Positions 52,329 to 62,984 of a DNA stretch of 64,000 bases are shown in pieces. This DNA is from Actinomadura meyerae (GTDB taxonomy: Bacteria > Actinomycetota > Actinomycetes > Streptosporangiales > Streptosporangiaceae): the NCBI RefSeq assembly GCF_900188445.1, contig NZ_FZOR01000005.1, positions 1 to 64,000 of the forward strand. Direction: 5' to 3'. A program made the position numbers and the translations under genes. The notes under the pieces were generated by a model, which was not told the origin of the DNA, did no database searches, and saw only the letters and a list, made by a program, of their open reading frames with translations. Position 1 is the first letter of the stretch. Each line of letters opens with the position of its first letter.

Positions 52329-53390
52329 TCAGGGGGATGCGAGGACCAGGGGCGAGTTGATGCGCGTGGTCCCCGTGACCCAGATCCGCCCGCTCGGTGC
52401 GACGGAGACGTCGTGCGCCCAAGCCTCGAACGGCGCGGTGAACGTCTGCCAGGCCCCGCCCGAGTAGCGGAGCAGCGGCGCGGGTCCGTACAGGAACGCG
52501 AGGCTGAGGACGACCAGCGGATCGCCGTTCCCGTCAAGGCGCACCTTCTCGCCGTAGCCGTCGAAGGCGCCTGCGGGGGCCGCGGTCCACGTCCGGCCGT
52601 TCCAGTGGTAGAGGGTGTCCCAGGTGAGCGCCCAGACCGTCCCGTCGGCGGCGGGTGCGACGCTGGTGACGCAGTGCTCTGTGGGGAGTGCGGGCAGCGG
52701 CGTCCAGGCAGTGCCGTTCCAGCGCGCGGCCACCGATTCCTTGTGCTGGGTGTCGGTGTTGTAGCGACAGCCACCGGCCCATGCCTCGCTGGCACTGAGA
52801 GCTTGGAAGTCAGCCAGCCCGTCCGGGAACGAGCCGGTCACGGGGTCGAGCTGCCATGCGTCGCCGACGCGGTGGTATAGCGCGCTGAGGAGTCGGTCCT
52901 CGCTAGGGCCGCGCACGTCGATCTGGAGCCACACCCCTGCCGGGCCGGCCCACAGGTGGGTGTCGTATGCGTAAACGACGTCGTCCGGCAGGGCGACAGG
53001 CTGGAAGGCACTGCCGTCGAACCGCGCCAGGTAGACCTTTTCTCCGCCTTGGACGCCCCAGGCCCACACTTCCCCGCCGTACGCGACGACCTCGTAAACG
53101 GTGCCGTTGCCGGACCAGCCGTTGAGCGGATACTCCTTCCACTGCGAGCCCACGCGGCGGCGCACCACCGGGTTGCCGACGCTGTCGCCGACCTGCCCCT
53201 GGCGTCCGGCGACCCACGCCTCGGTGTCGGAGACGGCTGCGACGCTGTACACGCCTGCCCTGGGCCACAGGAACGGCAGCGGGACGTCCTTCAGCACGGC
53301 GGGCGCGGTCTCGGCTCGGACGGCGGACACGGGAGCCAGAGCGACGACCGCGACCACCGCGGCGGCGAGCCGGGCGCGAAGTGATCTCAT
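52329..53390 (-). CDS. secreted beta-propeller-like hypothetical protein
   Basis: A 353-residue exported protein (signal peptide about 1-27, ending 'AVRA'). Repeated 'W.Y...GG.VWAWG', 'SEAWAGG', 'DGTVWALTWDTLYHWNGRTW' and 'SGRIWVTG' strands suggest a propeller of the galactose-oxidase/Kelch or WD type without recognisable active site. Convergent with the Ldt gene, 18 bases apart. Function unknown. Confidence 0.7.
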   Translation of the reverse strand: MRSLRARLAAAVVAVVALAPVSAVRAETAPAVLKDVPLPFLWPRAGVYSVAAVSDTEAWVAGRQGQVGDSVGNPVVRRRVGSQWKEYPLNGWSGNGTVYEVVAYGGEVWAWGVQGGEKVYLARFDGSAFQPVALPDDVVYAYDTHLWAGPAGVWLQIDVRGPSEDRLLSALYHRVGDAWQLDPVTGSFPDGLADFQALSASEAWAGGCRYNTDTQHKESVAARWNGTAWTPLPALPTEHCVTSVAPAADGTVWALTWDTLYHWNGRTWTAAPAGAFDGYGEKVRLDGNGDPLVVLSLAFLYGPAPLLRYSGGAWQTFTAPFEAWAHDVSVAPSGRIWVTGTTRINSPLVLASP

Positions 53391-53530
53391 ACCGCCATCA
53401 TCCGGCCTGGTACAGAAAGATGCCAGTGTTCACTGGACAGGTCTGCGAGGGGTGGGAGCGGCCCTCTCGCGACGGGCCGTCGATTACCCATTCATTCTCG
53501 TGACCTGTTCCTTGGCTGTATGTTCCGATC

Positions 53531-56053
<2,523 letters not shown>

Positions 56054-56066
56054 GCCTGGCCGCGGC

Positions 56067-56105
56067 GCCCGGGGCCCCCTCCAAGACGGAGAGGGGCCCG
56101 GGAGG
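56067..56105. terminator. hairpin after the kinase gene
   Basis: GGGCCCCCTCC and GGAGAGGGGCCC form a long GC stem around a short loop 14 bases after the kinase stop, between convergent transcripts. Confidence 0.6.
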
Positions 56106-56140
56106 CCGTCCCATGGACAGAGTCGGGCGAGCGCGTTGAC

Positions 56141-56671
56141 TTACAGGACGATGGGGCTGCGGCGTTCCAGCAGGACGACGTCCCGCCACCGGCCGTGGAG
56201 GCGGCCGAGTCGTTGGCGGATGCCCACCGTGCGGAACCCTGCTTTGGCGTGCAGGCGAAGACTCGGCGTGTTCTCGGGGAAGATGCCTGTCTGGACGGTC
56301 CAGATGTCGTCAGCCTCGGTGGAGGCGATGAAGGCGGTCAGCAGGGCAGCACCGATGCCCAGGCCGCGCGCGTGGGGGCTGATGTAAATGCTGTGCTCGA
56401 CTACCCCGGCGTAGCAGCACCGCTCGGAAACCCGGGTGGCCGCGATCCAGCCGAGCAGGTTGGCACTCGGCTCTGCGGTGGGATCCGTCGCCACGAACCG
56501 GTGGCCGTCGAGCTTGGCTGCGTCGAACTCGTCCCAGGTCGGGGCGGTGGTCTCGAAGCTGGCGTTACCGGTGTCCAGGCCCTGCTGATAGATGGTGAGC
56601 ACCTGGTCGGCGTCCTGGCCCTCCATCGAGCGGATGGCGATGCCTGCGGAGTGATGCTGGTGGCGCGACAT
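56141..56671 (-). CDS. arsN1: GNAT acetyltransferase, ArsN1-like
   Basis: A 176-residue N-acetyltransferase of the phosphinothricin acetyltransferase type. The acetyl-CoA motif is 'ARGLGIGAALL' (RxxGxG/A) and the strand pattern 'VEHSIYISPHARG' and 'NTPSLRLHAKAGF' fits PAT/ArsN1; these detoxify arsinothricin or phosphinothricin. In arsenic operons ArsN1 sits beside arsM and arsR, as here. It starts 14 bases after the arsM stop. The symbol rests on context. Confidence 0.85.
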   Translation of the reverse strand: MSRHQHHSAGIAIRSMEGQDADQVLTIYQQGLDTGNASFETTAPTWDEFDAAKLDGHRFVATDPTAEPSANLLGWIAATRVSERCCYAGVVEHSIYISPHARGLGIGAALLTAFIASTEADDIWTVQTGIFPENTPSLRLHAKAGFRTVGIRQRLGRLHGRWRDVVLLERRSPIVL

Positions 56672-56685
56672 GACGTTGTTCCCGG

Positions 56686-57402
56686 CTAACTGGTGGCCTT
56701 GGCAGCCTGGACGATGGCGGCGTGCAACCCGTCACCGGAGTCTCCGGTAGGGGTGATGGTGATGTCGGTGAACCCGGCAACGTGCAGCTCGCGGCGGTAC
56801 TCCTCGACGGTGAGGGCAGAAGCTGCACAACCGACGTGCTGCTGTGTGGCGGCCCCCTGTTCGCCGGGGTCGGCGATGATGTCGCTGACACCGAAGCGCC
56901 CGCCTGGGCGAAGGACGCGGAAGGCTTCGGCAAGAACGCGGGCCTTGTCGGCGGCGAGGTTGATGACGCAGTTGGAGATGACCACGTCCACGCTCGCGGC
57001 GGGGAGCGGGATGTCGTCGATGCGGCCGCGCAGGAACCGGGCATTGTCGGCCCCCGCCCGTACGGCGTTGGCGCGGGCGAGGGTGAGCATGTCGTCGCTG
57101 GCGTCCAGCCCGTAGGCGATACCGGACGGGCCGACGCGACGGGCCGACAGCAGCACGTCCAGGCCGCCGCCGGAGCCGAGGTCGAGCACGGTTTCGCCGG
57201 GGCGCAGCTCGGCGACGGCGAGCGGGTTGCCGCAGCCGAGGCTCGCGCGCAGAGCGTCCTCGAGCACCTGGCCCTCGGCCCGGTAGGCGGCGGCACCGAA
57301 GCAGGAATCACCGCCGTCGCGCGGGATGTCGCCGGCAAGCGCGGCTCGAGCGAGGGCGGAATAGCGGGCGACGATCTGGTCGGTGGTGCCGGAGTCGGTC
57401 AT
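56686..57402 (-). CDS. arsM: arsenite S-adenosylmethionine methyltransferase
   Basis: A 238-residue ArsM, which methylates As(III) to methylated and volatile forms using SAM. The SAM site is 'VLDLGSGGGLDVLLSARRVGP' (72-92), and four Cys residues are in the expected places: Cys34, Cys57 ('GCGNP'), Cys145 ('SNCVINL') and Cys192 ('HVGCAAS'). ATG 57402 shares one base with the arsR stop (TGATG), so it is coupled to the regulator. A longer open frame upstream overlaps arsR and is not coding. Confidence 0.93.
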   Translation of the reverse strand: MTDSGTTDQIVARYSALARAALAGDIPRDGGDSCFGAAAYRAEGQVLEDALRASLGCGNPLAVAELRPGETVLDLGSGGGLDVLLSARRVGPSGIAYGLDASDDMLTLARANAVRAGADNARFLRGRIDDIPLPAASVDVVISNCVINLAADKARVLAEAFRVLRPGGRFGVSDIIADPGEQGAATQQHVGCAASALTVEEYRRELHVAGFTDITITPTGDSGDGLHAAIVQAAKATS

Positions 57403-57752
57403 CACTCGTCTCCTTCGGGCGGGCAGGTCGGCGCGGCCGGTGCGGGGCGTCCCATGACCAGATCGGCGGCGGTCGGGAAGCACTCCACGCACGCGCCGTT
57501 GATCCGGTAGAAGCGGGAGGTGCCGTGCTGCTCCACCAGGACGAACCGGACCTCGGCGAGCACTTTGAGGTGCGCGGACACCGTCGACTGCCCGACATGG
57601 ACGGCGTCGACGATCTCACCGACGTTCATCGGCCGTCCCTGCCGGGCGAGCAGGGACACGATCTGGACGCGCGTCGGATCGGCGAGCGCCTTGAACCAGG
57701 ACGCGTACTCCGTGGCCGTCCGCCGATCGAGCGGCCCTTTCGCTTCATTCAT
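57402..57752 (-). CDS. arsR: ArsR/SmtB family repressor
   Basis: A 116-residue winged-helix repressor. The DNA-reading part is 'VGQSTVSAHLKVLAEVRFV', preceded by 'KALADPTRVQIVSLLA'. It lacks the usual ExCVCDL helix-3 site; instead it has Cys88, Cys91 and Cys110 near the C-terminus, like the second type of arsenical-sensing ArsR. First gene of the arsR-arsM-arsN1 operon. Its start codon lies inside a 33-base palindrome, the probable autoregulatory operator. Confidence 0.92.
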   Translation of the reverse strand: MNEAKGPLDRRTATEYASWFKALADPTRVQIVSLLARQGRPMNVGEIVDAVHVGQSTVSAHLKVLAEVRFVLVEQHGTSRFYRINGACVECFPTAADLVMGRPAPAAPTCPPEGDE

Positions 57753-57778
57753 CGTTCATCGACGATAGACGATGAATG
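57746..57778. promoter_or_regulatory. palindromic operator over the arsR start
   Basis: A 33-base dyad, two 16-base arms (CATTCATCGTTCATCG and its imperfect complement, 14 of 16 matching) around one central base, covers the start codon of arsR (57752). It is placed for repression by ArsR. Confidence 0.7.
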
Positions 57779-57871
57779 ACCCATGCGGAAGACCAGCGAG
57801 CGCGGCGGCCATCTAGGAACGTCCAGCGCGGCGGAAGCACACGACCCGCACCCCGGGCGCTCCAGAGGTCA

Positions 57872-58255
57872 TCACGGGCGCCCGGCGGTCGCAGCGACGC
57901 GAGGCCCCAGGATCGCCGACAGCCGCTCCAGGACGCCGGGGTTGAGCCAGTAGTAGACCCACGTCCCGCGTCGCTCCGAGCCGATCAATCCGGCCTGCCT
58001 GAGCACCTTCAGGTGATGACTGATCGTGGGCGCCGTGAGGTCGAACGCGGCGGTCAGGTCGCACACGCACGCCTCCCCGCCCTCATGGCAGGCGATCAAC
58101 GACAGCAGCCGCAGCCGGACGGGATCGGCGAGCGCCTTGAACAGCGGCGCCAGTTCGCCCGCCTCGTCCTCGCTCAACGGCTCGCAGACCAGGGGCGCGC
58201 AGCATGCCCCCTCAGCGTCGACAACGTTCAAGACCGGCAACGACTGCTTAGACAT
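57872..58255 (-). CDS. arsR: ArsR/SmtB family repressor with classical CxC site
   Basis: A 127-residue repressor. The metalloid site 'ACVCDL' (Cys63, Cys65) sits in the DNA-binding helix as in classical ArsR; the reading helix is 'TAPTISHHLKVLRQAGLIG'. Extra Cys residues in the head ('GACCAP', 'VCEP') may add a third ligand. ATG 58255, which an operator-like repeat overlaps; an upstream open frame to 58291 is unlikely. Divergent from arsI, which it probably controls. Confidence 0.9.
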   Translation of the reverse strand: MSKQSLPVLNVVDAEGACCAPLVCEPLSEDEAGELAPLFKALADPVRLRLLSLIACHEGGEACVCDLTAAFDLTAPTISHHLKVLRQAGLIGSERRGTWVYYWLNPGVLERLSAILGPRVAATAGRP

Positions 58256-58264
58256 ACCTCTAAT
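58247..58264. promoter_or_regulatory. ArsR operator copy over the second arsR start
   Basis: CTTAGA-CATACC-TCTAAT is a 6-6-6 inverted repeat with one mismatch; it overlaps the ATG of the classical arsR gene. Confidence 0.65.
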
Positions 58265-58308
58265 TTGACATCCATCTATGCAGAGATGCAAACTCGAGCC
58301 ACGGGCTA

Positions 58309-58326
58309 CTTAGACAAGCATCTAAG
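58309..58326. promoter_or_regulatory. ArsR operator copy before arsI
   Basis: CTTAGA-CAAGCA-TCTAAG is a perfect 6-6-6 inverted repeat 66 bases before arsI. It repeats the element found 62 bases away at the divergent arsR start, so one regulator can bind both promoters. Confidence 0.7.
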
Positions 58327-58391
58327 CAACCTTCGCAAGGGCACCGACCGACGGCGACCGGCCGTCACCGCCCACGACACGAGGAGGAACC

Positions 58392-58850
58392 ATGTCCCGC
58401 GTCCAGCTCGCTCTGCGCGTGTCCGACCTCGAAGGATCGATCGCCTTCTACTCCAAGCTGTTCGGCACCGAACCGGCCAAGCTCCGGCCCGGCTACGCCA
58501 ACTTCGCCATCACCGAGCCGCCGCTCAAGCTCGTCCTGATCGAGGGCGGGGACGGCGAGCCGACCCGCATGGACCACCTCGGCGTCGAGGTGGAGGACTC
58601 CGGCCTCGTCGCCGACGCGACCAAGCGCCTTTCGGACGCCGGACTCGTGACCCTGGAGGAGAACGACACCTCCTGCTGCTACGCGCTGCAGGACAAGGTC
58701 TGGGTGCAGGGCCCTGGTGGCGAGCCGTGGGAGGTCTACACGGTCAAGGCCGACGCAGACACCCTGGGCAAGAGCGCCACCGCCACAACGGACGGCGACG
58801 CCTGCTGCGGCACGTCCTCGCAGGCCGCGTCCGGATGCGCCTGCACCTGA
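58392..58850 (+). CDS. arsI: ArsI/CadI family C-As lyase
   Basis: A 152-residue vicinal-oxygen-chelate enzyme that cleaves the carbon-arsenic bond of trivalent organoarsenicals such as methylarsenite. The metal ligands fit Gln5 ('RVQLAL'), His62 ('MDHLG') and Glu114 ('PWEVYTV'), and the arsenic-binding pair is Cys95-Cys96 ('TSCCYA'). A Cys-rich tail ('ACCG', 'CACT') adds further thiols. Divergent from the classical arsR gene, with a shared operator. Together with ArsM and ArsN1 it makes an organoarsenical cluster. Confidence 0.93.
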   Translation: MSRVQLALRVSDLEGSIAFYSKLFGTEPAKLRPGYANFAITEPPLKLVLIEGGDGEPTRMDHLGVEVEDSGLVADATKRLSDAGLVTLEENDTSCCYALQDKVWVQGPGGEPWEVYTVKADADTLGKSATATTDGDACCGTSSQAASGCACT

Positions 58851-58873
58851 CCAACCACCCATCGAGAGCCGCG

Positions 58874-59878
58874 TCAGTCGGGCAGTTCGCGCATATCCAA
58901 GCCAAGCGCGGTAGCCAGGTCGATCGTCTTGCGGGGTGTCGAGCACTGCCTGGCCAGAGCGGCTTGGTCGAGCCGGCCGTCACGAGCTTGGAACAGGAAT
59001 CGTGCGGCGGGATGCCGCCGCAATTCGTCAGTGGTGCGCTCGTCAGCAATGCGATGCGCCGTGGCAACCAGGACGGGAAAGGCCGACTGCAGCTCCACTC
59101 CCCAAGCTTCGACCTGCTCCAACCAACCGCGCGTGGAGGCGTCAGACGACGAGGAGAACCTCGCGATCGTTTCAGCCAGCTCCGACCAGGTGAAGTCACG
59201 CCAGGGCTTGGTCTTCAGGACGGGCAACTGCCATTGGCGCTTGACGATCGACCAATGATCCGCGTGCGCCTCCACCGAGTGCACGGTGAAACCCGGCAGG
59301 CATAGCGCGGTCAGGTTCCAGCCATGGCAGGCACCGGTGTCCAGGCCGAAGATCCTGCCGTCGCGGATCATCGGCTCGCGACCGGTCACATGATGGCCGA
59401 ACGCGACCGGCTTGGCATCGGTGTAGTGGTCGTGCCAGTGACTGTCGGGGAACATCCCGGCGAGCTCTCGCTCACCGCTGGTGGAGCCGCAGAGAATCTC
59501 TTCTTTCTGCTCCGCCAGCGGGACCCCGGGCAGCATCGCGGCGTGGACGACGCGGACATGCTCGTTCTCGAAGTAGTACGGCAGCGTCCGCATCCACTCG
59601 ACCGTCTCGGCGTAGCGGTCGCCCAGTTGCAAGCGCGTGATCTCCTGCGCGTACGAGAAGATCCCGCGCACGTGCTTGCGCTCATGGTTCCCCATGACCA
59701 CAACCGAGTTCGGGCGCTCACGAAAGAGCCTGACCACCTCACCGGGCGCCGGACCCCGGTCGACCAGATCCCCAACGCTGACCAGCAGGTCGTCCGGGTG
59801 GAGGTCGACTTCGTCGAGCAACTCGACCAGCTCGTCGAAGCAGCCATGAATGTCGCCGATGACAATGGTGCGCCGCAT
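58874..59878 (-). CDS. metallophosphoesterase
   Basis: A 334-residue phosphatase of the calcineurin-like/PPP type. Metal ligands are in 'GDIHGC' (Asp9, His11), 'VGDLVDRGP' (Asp37) and 'MGNHE' (Asn64, His65), with later His residues in 'VVHAAM' and 'AFGHHV'. It is related to protein phosphatases or diadenosine-tetraphosphatase ApaH-like enzymes; substrate unclear. Starts at ATG 59878, matching the family; an open frame 18 codons upstream is probably not used. Convergent with arsI. Confidence 0.9.
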   Translation of the reverse strand: MRRTIVIGDIHGCFDELVELLDEVDLHPDDLLVSVGDLVDRGPAPGEVVRLFRERPNSVVVMGNHERKHVRGIFSYAQEITRLQLGDRYAETVEWMRTLPYYFENEHVRVVHAAMLPGVPLAEQKEEILCGSTSGERELAGMFPDSHWHDHYTDAKPVAFGHHVTGREPMIRDGRIFGLDTGACHGWNLTALCLPGFTVHSVEAHADHWSIVKRQWQLPVLKTKPWRDFTWSELAETIARFSSSSDASTRGWLEQVEAWGVELQSAFPVLVATAHRIADERTTDELRRHPAARFLFQARDGRLDQAALARQCSTPRKTIDLATALGLDMRELPD

Positions 59879-60042
59879 CCGCGCGAGCCTAGGCAGCCAC
59901 CGGTTCGGCGTGCAAAGGATTATCCAAAGCACTCCTGGGACGATCAGCGGCCCAGGCAGGCCCGTCCAGACCAGTTCTCAGCGCCCACGTCGGCAAGGGC
60001 CGTCCAGCCCCACTTCGCTGCCCAGTCGTCAACACCGCCCTG

Positions 60043-60675
60043 ATGCGGCACCATGTGAGCATGCAACCTAACTTAAGACGCATACCCGATGATGGCGATG
60101 CTGCCGCCAAAGCCATTTTGAATCAACTACCCGAGCATATCGACAGCCGCCTCATCGAAAGCTTGGACGCATCCAACGGACTCGCTCTGGCCCGATTCGG
60201 AATCAGAGCGGCGACTTTGGCGATGAGATGGGCATCAGAGGAGCGTCTGCGTGATGGGCTGCTGGCATCCGCGTTAGACGCCTGCCGCGGAGAGGATGAC
60301 CCGCGGGAGCTGATGGTCGCCTGGGCACTGCACTTCTTCGTCGCCGAGCACCTGCGACTCGAACCTAGAGCCCTGTTCCAGGAGACCGCAGACCGACTAC
60401 CCGCCGGAGAGATCTCGAGGTTACTGCGAGAGTTCGGCGCCAGAGACGATGTGACACTGGATGCTTTCGCATGGCGTCTGATTTATCAGGACGCCGGGCG
60501 AATCAGCCGAACAACTTCATGCGACCTTCGCCAGCAGCGACGGAACGCCGTCTGCCGACCGCGAGGATTCCCCAAGCTCGCCCCAGGCGACCTACTTCGC
60601 TCGCTTCAGCAGCGTCCCCACACCTGCCCCCCCGAAGCGCTCACCGGCCCCGGCCTCGCCCCCCTATGCCGGTGA
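60043..60675 (+). CDS. hypothetical protein, possibly frameshifted at the end
   Basis: A 210-residue protein of lower GC than its neighbours (codon use AT-richer from 60061 to about 60500). The first 150 residues look folded and acidic; after 'DAFAWRLIYQDAG' the sequence turns Arg/Pro-rich and unconstrained, so a frame change near 60500 is likely. No ribosome site is clear; ATG 60061 is an alternative start. I do not recognise the family. It may be a transferred gene in a decaying patch. Confidence 0.5.
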   Translation: MRHHVSMQPNLRRIPDDGDAAAKAILNQLPEHIDSRLIESLDASNGLALARFGIRAATLAMRWASEERLRDGLLASALDACRGEDDPRELMVAWALHFFVAEHLRLEPRALFQETADRLPAGEISRLLREFGARDDVTLDAFAWRLIYQDAGRISRTTSCDLRQQRRNAVCRPRGFPKLAPGDLLRSLQQRPHTCPPEALTGPGLAPLCR

Positions 60676-60790
60676 GAGGTTGGCGATGGCCGCGTCCGTC
60701 CGCACCTCGATCACCCTGCGTATCCACCTCTCAGGCGGACGTGCCCTAATCCTGTTGACCGCCGCAGGCACGCAGTGCTGGAGTCGGCAT

Positions 60791-61531
60791 GTGGACAGCA
60801 TCCCTGCCAACCGGAGGTTCTGGAATCAGATCAGCCGCGCCTACCAGCACGAGCACAACCCGCAGATCGGCGCCGCGCCCCGGCTTTGGGGCATGTACGC
60901 CATCCCTGACGCGCACCTGAACGCCCTGGGCGACGTTACGGGCAAGCGCGTCCTTGAACTCGGCTGCGGAGCCGGCCAGTGGTCCAGGTCGCTCGCCGCG
61001 GAGGGCGCCATCGTGGTCGGGCTGGATCTTTCCGAAGCCCAACTCGCGGCGGCAGCCCGCGGGATGGGAGCGGCCCGCTATCCGCTGGTGCAAGGCGCCG
61101 CCGAACTGCTCCCGTTCGCCGCCGAGAGCTTCGACTTGGTGTTCTGCGACCATGGCGGGCTCAGCTGGGCACCCCCGCGCTTGGCCATCCCGCAGGCCGC
61201 ACGCGTCCTGCGGCGCGGCGGGCGCCTGGTGTTCAACACCGCCAGCCCATGGTTCGAAGCCTGCTACGACGACGAAGCCCGCCGCGTGACCACCACGCTG
61301 CACCACGACTACTTCGGGCTGAACACCATCGCCGAAGACCAGGGCGCGGCCAGCTACCAGCTCACGTACGGCGACTGGATCAAGACCCTACGCGGCGCAG
61401 GCCTCATCATCGACGACCTCATCGAGCCGCGTCCCGAGCCCGGAACACCCAACGGCTACAACAAAACCGACCCGCCCGACTGGGCCCACCGCTGGCCAGC
61501 GGAAATGCTCTGGATAACGCACAAGCCGTAA
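60791..61531 (+). CDS. class I SAM-dependent methyltransferase
   Basis: A 246-residue Rossmann methyltransferase with motif I 'VLELGCGAGQW' near 52-62, 'VGLDLSEAQL', and 'FDLVFCDHGGL'. It resembles the UbiE/COQ5-like group acting on small molecules. GTG at 60791 has GGAG eight bases upstream; the frame is open upstream without a site. Neighbours give no hint of substrate. Confidence 0.87.
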   Translation: MDSIPANRRFWNQISRAYQHEHNPQIGAAPRLWGMYAIPDAHLNALGDVTGKRVLELGCGAGQWSRSLAAEGAIVVGLDLSEAQLAAAARGMGAARYPLVQGAAELLPFAAESFDLVFCDHGGLSWAPPRLAIPQAARVLRRGGRLVFNTASPWFEACYDDEARRVTTTLHHDYFGLNTIAEDQGAASYQLTYGDWIKTLRGAGLIIDDLIEPRPEPGTPNGYNKTDPPDWAHRWPAEMLWITHKP

Positions 61532-61805
61532 GCGCTCCCGCGCCACGGTGTCGATCACGGCCGCGGCTTCCATCCATTCCGGACGGGTGACGCGGCGGGG
61601 CTGGACCGGACGGAACAGGCCGCATGCCCCGCACGCCTTGGTGAGACGGCTGCGCTCTGATGAGGTGGAGGCAGTTCTCGTCCTGGGGCCTCGCTGACCC
61701 GCGGCTTAGATGTCCTGGCCGCCGAGGGATGGTTCAAGAGCATCGCCGCCAACCCCGACAGCCGTCCTCAGGCACGTGCCATACCGCAACGGCTGGGGGA
61801 GACCC
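61532..61805. other. intergenic stretch without a supported gene
   Basis: One plus-strand frame (about 61709-61860) reads protein-like ('LDVLAAEGWFKSIAANP') but has no start and runs into the next gene; it may be a remnant. Nothing else is seen. Confidence 0.35.
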
Positions 61806-62063
61806 ATGGAAGTCATCGATTTCTACCGGCTCAGCCGCCGGATCACCGACCAGCTCGCACCCAGGATCAGCCCTAAGTACCGGCCGATCGTTCTGACCGC
61901 CGGAGGCGCCGGGGCCTGGGACCTCGCGATCCCGACGCTCGTCGGCGCCCTGTCGGAAGAGGACGTCGTGATCACCACGGCTGAGAAGGACGCGCTGCGG
62001 GAATTGATGGAGTTCCGCCGGGAGCCTCTGACGTACCTGGAGCAGATCCGGACCTCGGACTGA
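61806..62063 (+). CDS. small hypothetical protein
   Basis: An 85-residue acidic/helical protein ('MEVIDFYRLSRRITDQL...ALSEEDVVITTAEKDALRELMEF'). ATG 61806 has GGGGGAG five bases upstream, which supports it. The size and composition are compatible with an immunity or antitoxin-like protein, but there is no recognisable family. Confidence 0.55.
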   Translation: MEVIDFYRLSRRITDQLAPRISPKYRPIVLTAGGAGAWDLAIPTLVGALSEEDVVITTAEKDALRELMEFRREPLTYLEQIRTSD

Positions 62064-62133
62064 CGGGAGGAGCGTAGATCAGGCTCCACCCCACCGCACG
62101 GCGGTGACGGCGATGGCCCCAAGCGTCCCAGGT

Positions 62134-62277
62134 TCAGCCCCGGCATGATGCCCAAGCGTGTGGGACATGCCACCAGCCGGCCCGAGCACCGGAAGTCCCG
62201 CGGAAAAGGCTGAGAGCCTCGTCCGGAAGGGCGGAAACCTGCTCCTCGACCTCCGGCGTCATGATGAGCCGATACAG
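62134..62277 (-). pseudogene. truncated RelE/ParE-like toxin
   Basis: Directly after the DUF6247 stop, the minus strand reads 'YRLIMTPEVEEQVSALPDEALSLF', which is the start of a RelE/ParE-type toxin of the family usually partnered with DUF6247. The similarity lasts 25 residues (62203-62277) and then passes into unrelated sequence and a stop; the catalytic C-terminal half is missing. Only CTG is available as first codon. The toxin is therefore most likely inactive. Confidence 0.65.
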
Positions 62278-62610
62278 CTAGCCTCGGGCCTCACGCTCGG
62301 CGAGAACCTCGCGCACCGGTCGTCCCTTGGGAACCGTCTCTCCGGCTTGGATGCGCTCGGCCACCGCATGCATGCGCCGCCGGCCTTCGGGGTCTTTGGC
62401 CGAGTCACAGGCCGCAAGCCACCACAGGTGTACAAAGTCGTTCAGGGCACCCAAGTCCAGACTGACGCGCACCTCGTCGAGCACAGCCTTGAGCCCGGCG
62501 TCGAACGCGTCGCGGTCCTGCGGCACCACCAGAGCAGCCCGGATGGCACGAAGACTCTTCTCTGGGACAGGCGTACCGCCTGCCGGGTAGTCCTGCGGTT
62601 GCGCGGTCAT
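62278..62610 (-). CDS. DUF6247 family protein (antitoxin-like)
   Basis: A 110-residue protein of the DUF6247 type: 'PVPEKSLRAIRAAL..QDRDAFDAGLKAVLDEV', 'LNDFVHLWWLAACDSAKDPEGRRRM' and 'ERIQAGETVPKGRPVREVL'. In actinobacteria such genes commonly sit before a RelE-like toxin, and a truncated one is directly downstream. ATG 62610 has GGAGGAGG nine bases upstream (GTG 62613 also possible); the longer frame to 62697 is not supported. Confidence 0.75.
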   Translation of the reverse strand: MTAQPQDYPAGGTPVPEKSLRAIRAALVVPQDRDAFDAGLKAVLDEVRVSLDLGALNDFVHLWWLAACDSAKDPEGRRRMHAVAERIQAGETVPKGRPVREVLAEREARG

Positions 62611-62984
62611 CACAAGCCCTCCTCCCCCATACCTAGAGCCTACAGACCTGGGCCCGTCCTGCGCCTGGATCGGTCGGAGGGCGGTGAGGCCCAGCACCGC
62701 GCACCAGTCTTCTAATCCACGGCAAGATCAGCATTGTCCAGGCTCATCCCCGCATGTCCTCTGACCAGCGCAGCAACCTCCCGAGCGTCCAGACTCACCC
62801 AAGGTCATCCGACCTCGTTGTCAGCACTGCCGTTAGCATCCGCACCCGTCCCCGAGGGTGCGCCCGCGCGAACGGCGAGCCGGTGTGACAGACGGATTCG
62901 CGCGGGCGTGCCCTCCGGCCCGCGGGCGGCTGGGGGCCCGCGAGGCCCCCGCTTCACGCATGCGCAACCGGCTGTTCAAGCCCC
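62611..62984. other. intergenic stretch with a small hairpin
   Basis: No gene is supported. GGGGGCC-CGCGA-GGCCCCC (62932-62950) forms a perfect 7-bp hairpin just before the regulator fragment. Confidence 0.4.

Noticed and set aside
62611..62984. Promoter or small RNA before the regulator fragment
   Set aside because: Apart from a short hairpin there is no consistent promoter, terminator or conserved structure to support it.
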